A stretch of 43,838 nucleotides of DNA, taken from the IMG/VR virus record IMGVR_UViG_3300045996_000511, positions 1 to 43,838 of that record, one strand, 5' to 3'. Source of the DNA: a virus. The notes beneath the pieces were generated by a model that was not told the DNA's origin, did not search any database, and saw only the letters and a program-made list of their open reading frames with translations. The position numbers and the translations under genes were made by a program. Positions 37,797 through 43,838 of the stretch are shown in pieces. Position 1 is the first letter of the stretch. Every line of letters starts with the position of its first letter.

Positions 37797-38194
37797 GCGG
37801 TTCAGTTAACAAGGTGATTTTGGTCGGGAACGTGGGCAAGGACCCCGAGGTTCGCCGCATGACATCCGGCGACCCGGTTGTGACGCTCTCCCTCGCCACC
37901 TCTGAACGCTGGCGTGACAAAGCCTCTGGCGAACAAAAGGAAAAGAGCGAGTGGCACCGCATTGTGATTTTCAACAAGAACTTGGCCGAGGTCTGCGAGA
38001 AGTACGTCAAGAAGGGTTCCAAGCTCTATGTCGAGGGCCAGCTTCAGACCAGGAAGTGGACCGACAAGGACGGCGCCGAGAAATACTCAACCGAAGTTGT
38101 TCTGCAAAACTTCAAGGGCGAGCTAACGCTCCTGGACAGCAAGAAGTCAGGCAGCGAGCCCGGCTCCGATGACGGTGAGGATCTGCCGTTTTGA
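37793..38194 (+). CDS. ssb: single-stranded DNA-binding protein
   Basis: A 133-residue protein. ATG in an ATGA overlap. The OB fold runs from [20 protein letters not shown] to about 105, and the acidic tip DDGEDLPF ends the protein as in bacterial SSB. It coats single strands and works with the ERF annealing protein. Confidence 0.95.
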   Translation: MSGSVNKVILVGNVGKDPEVRRMTSGDPVVTLSLATSERWRDKASGEQKEKSEWHRIVIFNKNLAEVCEKYVKKGSKLYVEGQLQTRKWTDKDGAEKYSTEVVLQNFKGELTLLDSKKSGSEPGSDDGEDLPF

Positions 38195-38673
38195 GCGAGC
38201 CTCGCGCCATAGCTGCTGACTTCGTGACCTTCCGGCATGTGCAAGGCCGCAAGGTGCTGCAGGTCGTGTGCGAAGTCCCTGTCGAGGAGATGGGCAAGGT
38301 GTTTGACGTTCTTGGAACGCCCAGCACTGGCGAAAGCCTGTGGATCGCCTTGGCTCCCATGCCGAAGCAGGCACAGGCAGAGCCCAGCGCAGCGGCTCCT
38401 ACAAAAGAACATCGCAAGTTCTCAGAACTCCCCCTTCCACAACAAGCAGGCATCCGCTGTCAGGATAAAGACTTCCACTGGTTCCTGATGGATGAGTACC
38501 CGACGATTGCTGCCCGCTCGACAGAACCCAAGGGCATCATCTGCGAGCTTTGCGGCGTTAATACGCGATCCGAGCTTACCCACGGTGAAGCATCTGGCGA
38601 CATGTGGCACTCGATTGAGGCCCGCTATCAATCCTGGCTCACGGACAGGAAATTCGCGGAGGCCCGTAGATGA
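38191..38673 (+). CDS. conserved hypothetical protein in the recombination module
   Basis: A 160-residue protein with a TTG start overlapping the SSB stop (TTGA). The N-terminal half ([35 protein letters not shown]) looks like a conserved phage domain; the C-terminal half has a CELC pair and FHWFLMDEY. It may take part in recombination because of its neighbours. Not assigned. Confidence 0.6.
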   Translation: MSEPRAIAADFVTFRHVQGRKVLQVVCEVPVEEMGKVFDVLGTPSTGESLWIALAPMPKQAQAEPSAAAPTKEHRKFSELPLPQQAGIRCQDKDFHWFLMDEYPTIAARSTEPKGIICELCGVNTRSELTHGEASGDMWHSIEARYQSWLTDRKFAEARR

Positions 38674-38996
38674 GCCGCTCCGAGTTTCCAGCCAAGGTAA
38701 AGCGCGCTGCTTGGGAGAGGTGCAAGGGCCTCTGTGATGGCTGCACCGCCAAGCTGTTTCCTGGCCGGTATCAATTCGACCATGACAGGGCTGATGGTCT
38801 GGGCGGCGAGCCCACGCTTGAGAACTGCAAAGTTCTCTGCACGTCATGTCATGGCGAAAAGACCCACAAGCACGACCGCCCGATTATGCAGAAGGCGGAC
38901 AACATCCGGGACAAGCACCTGAGCATCAAGAAGCCGTCCGGATTTCGTAAGCCGCCCCCTGGATACAACGCATGGACGCGGAGGATCGAGACATGA
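38670..38996 (+). CDS. HNH endonuclease
   Basis: A 108-residue protein. The HNH site is QFDHDRADGLGGEPTLENCK (Asp37, His38, Asn52), with zinc-binding pairs CDGC (22-25) and CTSCH (57-61). It nicks or cuts DNA; in this position it may serve recombination or packaging rather than homing. Coupled to both neighbours by ATGA. Confidence 0.88.
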   Translation: MSRSEFPAKVKRAAWERCKGLCDGCTAKLFPGRYQFDHDRADGLGGEPTLENCKVLCTSCHGEKTHKHDRPIMQKADNIRDKHLSIKKPSGFRKPPPGYNAWTRRIET

Positions 38997-39172
38997 CCAC
39001 TTCTACTCCGGGCAGTTGCCCGGTCTTCCCCACCAATAGCGTTACACCAACGCCTATCGGAATTGGTTCCTCCACCAATCGTCCGACTACTGAATATCGG
39101 TATTTCACCAATGAACAACACAATGCCGGCGCATCTGGAAATTTGCGCCATTCAATTCAATCTCAAAGTTAG
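38993..39172 (+). CDS. low-complexity small protein with hairpin near its start
   Basis: A 59-residue protein rich in Thr, Ser, Pro and Asn, MTTSTPGSCPVFPTNSVTPT and so on. The hairpin at 39008 encodes PGSCPV. The start is in an ATGA overlap. It may be little more than an element-derived reading frame. Confidence 0.45.
   Translation: MTTSTPGSCPVFPTNSVTPTPIGIGSSTNRPTTEYRYFTNEQHNAGASGNLRHSIQSQS
39008..39023 (-). repeat. NACY hairpin element, AACT loop
   Basis: On the minus strand CCGGGC-AACT-GCCCGG, left flank GGTGGGGAAGA and right flank AGTAGAAGTGG. Codons 6-11 of the gene at 38993. Confidence 0.92.
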
Positions 39173-39181
39173 CGAGCCGCA

Positions 39182-39361
39182 ATGAGCGATTGGCCCGAAG
39201 ACGCTTACGCCTGCGATCCATACGCGGAAGAAGACCCGTGCCCGACATGCAAGGGGCGAGGAACGGTCAACCCTTTGACCGCGCCGAACCGCTCCGGCTT
39301 CTTCATCACCGGCACAACCACATGCCCCGACTGCGAAGGTTCGGGGACATTCGATTTTTGA
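39182..39361 (+). CDS. DnaJ-type zinc-finger microprotein
   Basis: A 59-residue protein with two CxxCxGxG repeats, CPTCKGRG (20-27) and CPDCEGSG (49-56), the signature of the DnaJ cysteine-rich domain and of other small zinc modules. There is no J domain. It may bind protein or nucleic acid. The ribosome-binding region is GAGCC as in the following genes. Confidence 0.75.
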   Translation: MSDWPEDAYACDPYAEEDPCPTCKGRGTVNPLTAPNRSGFFITGTTTCPDCEGSGTFDF

Positions 39362-39371
39362 GGAGCCATCT

Positions 39372-40013
39372 TTGAAACCGCGTCTGATCGACCTCTATTG
39401 CTGCGCTGGCGGGGCCTCAATGGGCTACCACCTGGCGGGCTTTGATGTCGTCGGCGTGGATATAGAGCGTCAGCCGCATTACCCCTTCCCGTTCATCCGC
39501 GCCGATGTGACGGACATGGACCCCAGGTTCATCGCCACCTTTGATGCCGCCGCTGCCTCCCCGCCGTGCCAGCGGTACACGAACTGCCAGCGCATCATGG
39601 ACAATGACCATCCCGATCTGGTGGCACCGACACGCGCGCTGCTGAAAGCCTCGGGCCGCCCCTACGTCATAGAGAATGTGGTGGGCGCCCCGCTGCTGGA
39701 CCCGCTTGAGCTTTGCGGCGCCATGTTCGGCCTGCGGGTTTACCGGCATCGCCTTTTTGAGTGCAGCTTCCCGGTGGACGTTCCAGCCCACCCGCCGCAC
39801 ACCGCGCCGCTCCGCAAGATGGGCCGCCGTCCCCAGCCGGGCGACTTCCTGCATGTCGTCGGGAATTTCTCGGGTGTGGCGCAGGCCAAGGAAGCCATGG
39901 GCATAGATTGGATGGTGCGCGACGAACTGCGCGAAGCCATCCCGCCCGCTTACACAAAATTCATCGGAACGGCCCTGCTGGCGCATATCGCGTCAGTGCG
40001 CCGGGCCGCGTAG
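39372..40013 (+). CDS. DNA cytosine-5 methyltransferase
   Basis: A 213-residue protein with a TTG start and GGAGCC upstream. Motif I is LIDLYCCAGGASMGYH, motif IV SPPCQ (63-67, nucleophile Cys66), motif VI IENV (100-103), motif VIII RHRLFE. The target-recognition region is very short, as in compact phage enzymes. It methylates cytosine C5, probably to evade host restriction. No partner nuclease nearby. Confidence 0.9.
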   Translation: MKPRLIDLYCCAGGASMGYHLAGFDVVGVDIERQPHYPFPFIRADVTDMDPRFIATFDAAAASPPCQRYTNCQRIMDNDHPDLVAPTRALLKASGRPYVIENVVGAPLLDPLELCGAMFGLRVYRHRLFECSFPVDVPAHPPHTAPLRKMGRRPQPGDFLHVVGNFSGVAQAKEAMGIDWMVRDELREAIPPAYTKFIGTALLAHIASVRRAA

Positions 40014-40024
40014 GGGAGCCACAA

Positions 40025-40324
40025 ATGAACAAAGAACGCGAATACGATATTGCGCTGAAAGCGGCGGGCCATGTGCCGGTCTTAAACGAAGACGGCCAGA
40101 CAGATTTTGTTGCCTATGCCCCTGACGGGCATAACGGCCCGCGCTGTTCCGTCTGCGGCGATGATTGGTGCATGTGGTGTACGCCGCCCGACAAAATAGC
40201 GCCCTGTATCGGCGTCGAAGCTGCTGCGGCGCGTGACGCCAAATATAAGCGCGAACGGGAAGACCGCATCTTGGCCGAAGCGGAGGAAATTAAAGCCCGC
40301 CGCTCCAATACACCCACCACATAA
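40025..40324 (+). CDS. small zinc-ribbon-like protein
   Basis: A 99-residue protein with CSVCGDDWCMWC (about 41-52), four cysteines able to bind zinc, and a charged helical C-terminus (DAKYKREREDRILAEAEEIK). GGGAGCC lies upstream. It is in the run of small genes between the two methyltransferases. No function known. Confidence 0.65.
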   Translation: MNKEREYDIALKAAGHVPVLNEDGQTDFVAYAPDGHNGPRCSVCGDDWCMWCTPPDKIAPCIGVEAAAARDAKYKREREDRILAEAEEIKARRSNTPTT

Positions 40325-40337
40325 GGCGAGCGCCAAG

Positions 40338-40499
40338 ATGAAAAAATACCGGGTCTATATCCAGACCAACAAAGTTGGGTCCGAGTGTTCCGATATTTTT
40401 GAAATGGAAGACGACGCGACCGAAGCAGAGATCGAGAACGAGGCCAAGGAAATTGCTTTCAACATGATCGAGTGGGGCTTCCGCCCCGTTGCGGAATAG
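40338..40499 (+). CDS. DUF7167-like small protein
   Basis: A 53-residue protein, MKKYRVYIQTNKVGSECSDI then acidic helix TEAEIENEAKEIAFNMIEWG. This pattern is widespread in phages, and I recall it as DUF7167. GGCGAGCGCC precedes the ATG. Confidence 0.65.
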   Translation: MKKYRVYIQTNKVGSECSDIFEMEDDATEAEIENEAKEIAFNMIEWGFRPVAE

Positions 40500-40506
40500 G
40501 AGCCCC

Positions 40507-40701
40507 ATGCGTTACGCCAATAAATACTATGTTCGGCATGAACCGCGCACCTTGGAAGAGAAGGCGCTGGTCAATCGGTACAACCGGCTGAACGCCATCT
40601 TTGTTGCGCGCCGCGATAGCGGGCGGGACATTGAGCAAATCTATTCTCGGTTGAAGGCGACGGAGCGGCGCATTACTGCCGCCCGCGTCTGGTCATTTTG
40701 A
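40507..40701 (+). CDS. small basic protein
   Basis: A 64-residue basic helical protein (MRYANKYYVRHEPRTLEEKA, then SRLKATERRITAARVWSF). Preceded by TAGGAGCCCC. Possibly nucleic-acid binding. No family recognised. Confidence 0.6.
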   Translation: MRYANKYYVRHEPRTLEEKALVNRYNRLNAIFVARRDSGRDIEQIYSRLKATERRITAARVWSF

Positions 40702-40715
40702 AGGGAGGGGAAATC

Positions 40716-40913
40716 ATGCCGCAATTCTGGGCCGGTTTCGTCGAAGGCAAGTTGCACATGCGCCACGTCGATGACGAGCATGGCGGCGCTGACCATGGCT
40801 ATCACCTGGCGCCGGCCATCTTCCCGAGAAAGCGTGACGCAGAGAGCCGCTTTGAAGACGTGCGGAAGGTCGAAGTCCGCGTCATCAGCAAGTCGAAGAC
40901 CAAGCGGAAATAG
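40716..40913 (+). CDS. hypothetical small protein
   Basis: A 65-residue protein with GGAGGGG 5 nt upstream of ATG at 40716. It is His-rich in the middle (MRHVDDEHGGADHGYH) and basic at the end (KSKTKRK). Unknown function. Confidence 0.6.
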   Translation: MPQFWAGFVEGKLHMRHVDDEHGGADHGYHLAPAIFPRKRDAESRFEDVRKVEVRVISKSKTKRK

Positions 40914-40921
40914 GAGCCGTT

Positions 40922-41674
40922 TTGAACACGCAGATTTACACCGGCGATTGCCTTACCGAAATGCAGCGGATTGCTGCGTCATCGGTGGACATGGTGCTGT
41001 GCGATCTGCCGTATGGGAAGACGCGCAACGCTTGGGACAAGATCATCCCGATCCAGCCCATGTGGGATGCGATCCGGCGCGTGGCCAAGCCAACCGCCGC
41101 TATCGTCCTGATGGCCGAAATGAAGTTGGCGGCCCGGCTGATTACCTCCAATGAGGGTGAGTTCCGGTACGATCTGGTCTGGCACAAGAACAAGCCCACC
41201 GGGCTGTTCAACGCCAACCGAATGCCGATGCGGCAGCACGAAACAATCTTGGTGTTCTATCGTTCGCCGCCAACCTTCACGCCGCAGAAGACGCAGGGCC
41301 ACAAGCCGGGCAATAAGGCGCACCAGACTTCGGTAGGCCAAAACTATGGCGCGACGGATAAGGCCAAGGTGGAAGTCTATGGCGGCAACACTGACCGCTT
41401 CCCCACCAGCGTCATTCCCATCCCGATCATCAACAATGATGACGCCGCGAAGGTCCACCCGACACAAAAGCCAGTCGCCCTCATGGAGTGGTTGGTTCGG
41501 TCATACACCCAGCCGGGCGACACAGTTTTGGACTTCTGCGCGGGGTCTGGGACCACTGGCGTTGCTGCCGTCCACCAGCGCCGCGATTTCATCGGAATTG
41601 ATTTGTTGCCGGAATACACCGCGATTGCGGCTGACCGGCTTTACCGCACGCTGCCAATGCTGGCGGCGGAATAA
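40922..41674 (+). CDS. DNA adenine-N6 or cytosine-N4 methyltransferase (beta type)
   Basis: A 250-residue protein with a TTG start after TAGGAGCC. The catalytic motif DLPYG (28-32) comes first and the S-adenosylmethionine site FCAGSGTTG (205-213) last, the order of the beta class that also includes CcrM. HPTQKPVALMEWLVRSYTQP is the usual helix before the cofactor site. The specificity is unknown. It is the third methyltransferase of this phage. Confidence 0.92.
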   Translation: MNTQIYTGDCLTEMQRIAASSVDMVLCDLPYGKTRNAWDKIIPIQPMWDAIRRVAKPTAAIVLMAEMKLAARLITSNEGEFRYDLVWHKNKPTGLFNANRMPMRQHETILVFYRSPPTFTPQKTQGHKPGNKAHQTSVGQNYGATDKAKVEVYGGNTDRFPTSVIPIPIINNDDAAKVHPTQKPVALMEWLVRSYTQPGDTVLDFCAGSGTTGVAAVHQRRDFIGIDLLPEYTAIAADRLYRTLPMLAAE

Positions 41675-41688
41675 TTTGGAGCCGCAAT

Positions 41689-41781
41689 ATGGAAGGCGAA
41701 GGACTTGGAATATTGACGTTGGGGATGCTGGCAATCGGCGTCGCCTTGATCGCATACGGCTACTGGCCGCGTAGCAAATAG
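41689..41781 (+). CDS. 30-residue membrane microprotein
   Basis: MEGEGLGILTLGMLAIGVAL then IAYGYWPRSK. One membrane helix with a positive C-terminus. TTTGGAGCC precedes the ATG and it fits exactly between two genes, so it is probably real. Confidence 0.6.
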   Translation: MEGEGLGILTLGMLAIGVALIAYGYWPRSK

Positions 41782-41789
41782 GAGCCAAA

Positions 41790-41981
41790 ATGAACGACAC
41801 AGCGAACGCCGCCGTTGACCTCAAGTGCCGCTGGTGCGGCCATATCCACCTGACGCCGCAATGCCCTGCAGTGAAGGCCATCGAATACTGGCCTGACGGC
41901 ATCACGGTTAAGCGCGTGGAGTTCTTCGTGGATAAGCCGCTGGTTGGCCCGGCGCTCTCCACCAATTCACCAATCACATAA
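41790..41981 (+). CDS. small zinc-ribbon protein
   Basis: A 63-residue protein. KCRWCGHIHLTPQCPAVKAI holds CxxCxH...C, and YWPDGITVKRVEFF follows; this pattern recurs in alphaproteobacterial phages. GGAGCC upstream. Function unknown. Confidence 0.7.
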   Translation: MNDTANAAVDLKCRWCGHIHLTPQCPAVKAIEYWPDGITVKRVEFFVDKPLVGPALSTNSPIT

Positions 41982-41995
41982 GGCGAGCCAAAACA

Positions 41996-42262
41996 ATGTC
42001 TGACTACAAAACCGAAATCAGCCACGACGATTATCTAAAGGTGATCGCACTCGCCACGATGGCGAACGACCACTACGTCAAATCCAGCGAATGCGCGATG
42101 GTGGTCAACCGCCTCATCATGCAGACGGCGGAACAGTACCCAGGCGGCCACGTCGATGACCTGATCTACACTGGTGAGCGCCTGACCGTCGCCCAGATTG
42201 ATGAGGCGATCCGCAAGGAGGGCATCACAGTCCTTCCCGCCATTGCGCCAACCGAAGAATAG
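41996..42262 (+). CDS. hypothetical protein
   Basis: An 88-residue helical protein (HDDYLKVIALATMANDHYVK, ECAMVVNRLIMQTAEQYPGG). GGCGAGCC upstream. No motif recognised. Confidence 0.6.
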   Translation: MSDYKTEISHDDYLKVIALATMANDHYVKSSECAMVVNRLIMQTAEQYPGGHVDDLIYTGERLTVAQIDEAIRKEGITVLPAIAPTEE

Positions 42263-42274
42263 CGAGGGTTTGAA

Positions 42275-42382
42275 ATGCTTACACCGTGGATGTCCCAGGC
42301 GATCTGCTTTGGCCTTATCGGCGCATTTTTTGGATTGATCGGCGGCTGTGTTTCATGGTTCGCCGGATTCCGTCCGTTTTGA
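42275..42382 (+). CDS. 35-residue membrane microprotein
   Basis: MLTPWMSQAICFGLIGAFFG then LIGGCVSWFAGFRPF, glycine-rich membrane helix. CGAGGGTTTGAA precedes the ATG; its stop overlaps the next start (TTGA). Confidence 0.6.
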   Translation: MLTPWMSQAICFGLIGAFFGLIGGCVSWFAGFRPF

Positions 42383-42567
42383 GCAGGGGCACTCACCGCT
42401 TTAAGCAACTGGATGTGGAGCGCGCAATTCGCGCTGCCCGCAAGCAGAAGGGCTTGGCGGTGAAGATCTGCCCTGACGGTGCGATTTTGCTGGTCGAGAT
42501 ATCCACAAGCCAGGAGGTGCCCGGCGGCACTGGGGCGGTTGGTGACCGGCCGCCCATGGTGTTCTGA
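42379..42567 (+). CDS. small protein coupled to the integrase
   Basis: A 62-residue protein, TTG start. RFKQLDVERAIRAARKQKGL then AVKICPDGAILLVE is the pattern of a small protein typically found directly before integrases of alphaproteobacterial phages. It could be a recombination directionality factor, but this is only from location. The C-terminal GGTGAVGDRPPMVF may derive from a decayed hairpin element. Confidence 0.7.
   Translation: MSRGTHRFKQLDVERAIRAARKQKGLAVKICPDGAILLVEISTSQEVPGGTGAVGDRPPMVF
42535..42555 (-). repeat. decayed NACY-type hairpin (uncertain)
   Basis: On the minus strand GGCGGCCGGTCACCAACCGCC: outer arms GGCGG and CCGCC still pair and GGTC is present, but the inner stem is disrupted. 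It lies at the 3' end of the gene before the integrase. Confidence 0.3.
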
Positions 42568-43682
42568 TGTCCGCCATGCCGCGCCCCCGCCCCCGATTCC
42601 TGCATAAGTTCTGGACGCGACACCGGAAGATTATCTGGTACGTCCGAAAGCCCGGCGAAAATCGCATCAGGATCAAGGGCGAGTACGGCTCAGATGAATT
42701 CTGGGCTGCCTATGAGGCGGCTGTTGCAGGGGCAACTAGTGCAAATCAAAGGCCACGCAAGCCCGCGTCAGGATCAGTCCGTTGGCTTTGGGAGAGATAC
42801 AAGGAAACTGGCGCATGGGGCTCACTAAGCCGCGCCACGCGGCGACAGCGCGAAAATATCATGGACGGGGTTTTGAAGGTCATAGGCGACAAGCCTTACG
42901 CCCTGATTTCAAAGAAGGACGTAGTCGCTTCCCGTGACGCCAGGGCGGCCACCCCTGCCCAATCCCGTAACTTTCTGGATTGTCTCCGTGGGATGTTTCG
43001 CTGGGCGTTAGAAGCCGAACACCTGAAGGAAGACCCCACCGAAGGGGTCAAGAATCCTCGGCGCCCGAAGACTGAAGGCTTTAAGGAATGGGACCATGCC
43101 GATGTGGCAAGGTATGAAGCCCGTTGGCCGGCCGGCACACGCGAGCGTGTCTGGATGCACGTCATCCTCTATATCGGCTCCCGGCGCGGCGATGCGGTCA
43201 CCCACGGCAAGCAGCATGTAAAGCAGGGCGTTATCAGCTTCACCACCGAAAAGAGCCGGAACGGTAATGTTGTACGGGTGGAGGTGTCGCGGCGGATAGA
43301 GCCGGAATTAGCCGAAACCTTGCGAATTGGCCCGACGAGCGATCTGGCTTTCATATGCGGCGACCATGGCACACCGCTGACGAAAGAGAGCTTCGGCAAC
43401 TATTTCAAGGAAGCCTGCGTACTGGCCGGCATCCCGGCCAAATCCGCGCACGGGCTTCGCAAGCTGTCAGCGACGATATGGGCAGAGCGCGGCGCCACGG
43501 AGCATGAGCTGATGGCGATGTTTGGATGGATGACGCCCCAGATGGCCGCGCTCTATACCAGAAAGGCCAGGCGCAAGATGCTCGCCCTCAATGCCAGCGA
43601 CCGGCTACCGCGAACAGTGAACGAACATGCTATATGCCAACCGGAAGGGACGATATGCCCACCTGAAAAAACAGGAAGCTAA
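42567..43682 (+). CDS. int: tyrosine recombinase (phage integrase)
   Basis: A 371-residue protein. Arm-binding N-terminus (FWTRHRKIIWYVRKPGENRI), SAM-like core around 68-160, catalytic domain from 180. Active-site residues seen: Arg206 or 207 (YIGSRRGDAV), His295 and Arg298 (HGLRK), Trp321 in the place of the second His, and Tyr330 (MAALYTRKA). TGATG overlap with the preceding gene. It lies 29 bp from attP and would integrate the phage into the tRNA gene. Confidence 0.95.
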   Translation: MSAMPRPRPRFLHKFWTRHRKIIWYVRKPGENRIRIKGEYGSDEFWAAYEAAVAGATSANQRPRKPASGSVRWLWERYKETGAWGSLSRATRRQRENIMDGVLKVIGDKPYALISKKDVVASRDARAATPAQSRNFLDCLRGMFRWALEAEHLKEDPTEGVKNPRRPKTEGFKEWDHADVARYEARWPAGTRERVWMHVILYIGSRRGDAVTHGKQHVKQGVISFTTEKSRNGNVVRVEVSRRIEPELAETLRIGPTSDLAFICGDHGTPLTKESFGNYFKEACVLAGIPAKSAHGLRKLSATIWAERGATEHELMAMFGWMTPQMAALYTRKARRKMLALNASDRLPRTVNEHAICQPEGTICPPEKTGS

Positions 43683-43711
43683 ATCAGTCGGTTGAGGAGA
43701 AATAAAAAACT

Positions 43712-43838
43712 GATGGTGCGGTCGAGAAGACTCGAACAGGTTATTATAGATCAACGGCTTAAGCGTTGAGTGGGCATATAACGGGCCATTTGGAACGATA
43801 AGGATTATTTCAGCCGTGTGCCAACCCTTGTTCCATAC
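43712..43838. repeat. 127-bp exact terminal direct repeat, copy 2
   Basis: This is identical to bases 1-127. It begins 29 bp after the integrase stop codon, so integrase and attachment site are adjacent in the circular form. Features of bases 1-127 are duplicated here. Confidence 0.95.

Noticed and set aside
30300-42560. The short palindromes as a CRISPR array
   Set aside because: Copies are kilobases apart, in both orientations and with differing stems, without regular spacers or cas genes.
1-43838. 127-bp terminal repeats as true direct terminal repeats of a linear phage
   Set aside because: The length equals a common assembler k value, and the repeat begins at the integrase attachment core, which fits a circular overlap better.

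Overview
The window is a complete temperate short-tailed (podovirus-type) bacteriophage genome. The first 127 bases (1-127) recur exactly as the last 127 (43712-43838), as expected when a circular molecule is opened at an assembly overlap, so the unique genome is about 43,711 bp. The window opens exactly at a stretch that, read on the minus strand, is the T-loop, 3' T-stem, acceptor strand and CCA of a tRNA, most likely tRNA-Leu. A tyrosine integrase ends 29 bp before it, so this is attP. The bacterial tRNA, a CtrA/OmpR-like phage regulator, a DUF6456 protein and the small protein coupled to the integrase all suggest an alphaproteobacterial host. The genus cannot be fixed from the sequence.

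Two transcriptional arms diverge near 32-33 kb and converge at 2,035. The leftward (minus) arm runs from about 31.8 kb to 2.03 kb. It starts with early genes (small regulators, DUF1064 nuclease, Dam-type methylase, replication protein, DUF6456 protein). A 190-bp regulatory gap with an attenuator-like structure follows at 26.7-26.9 kb, then a stand-alone OmpR-type winged-helix protein. Next come packaging and head genes (small and large terminase, P22-type portal, scaffold, SU10-type capsid). A glycosyltransferase block, two secreted-looking fibre/spike proteins, the tail adaptor, a gp10-like propeller and three ejection proteins come after. The arm ends with lysis (lysozyme, holins, nested spanins), a metallophosphoesterase and a SprT-like protease. 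No tape-measure, sheath or major tail-tube gene is visible, which fits a short tail.

The rightward (plus) arm runs from the immunity region through the window junction to 2,035. It holds an XRE repressor and a lipoprotein, a promoter with an embedded operator (33842-33871), then about 30 small genes joined by ATGA, GTGA, TTGA or TAATG overlaps. Recognisable members are a DUF551 protein, ERF annealing protein, SSB, HNH nuclease, two DNA methyltransferases, zinc-ribbon microproteins and the integrase. After attP come three small genes and an HNH-AP2 homing endonuclease. Facing the repressor is a Cro-like gene with a leaderless promoter over three ATACGTMA repeats, coupled to a miniature GIY-YIG protein.

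The most unusual signal is a family of short hairpins: at least 14 perfect copies plus decayed ones. Each is 16 nt, with a 6-bp GC stem of variable sequence and a tetraloop of the form NACY (AACT, TACC, GACC), usually flanked by GGTGGAAG-like and AAGAAGG-like purine runs. They occur only in the early/accessory part (0.5-1.4 and 26.7-39 kb; a decayed one at 42.5 kb), none in the roughly 24-kb structural region. Most lie inside genes near one end and stay in frame. They look like a mobile or RNA-level repeat family.
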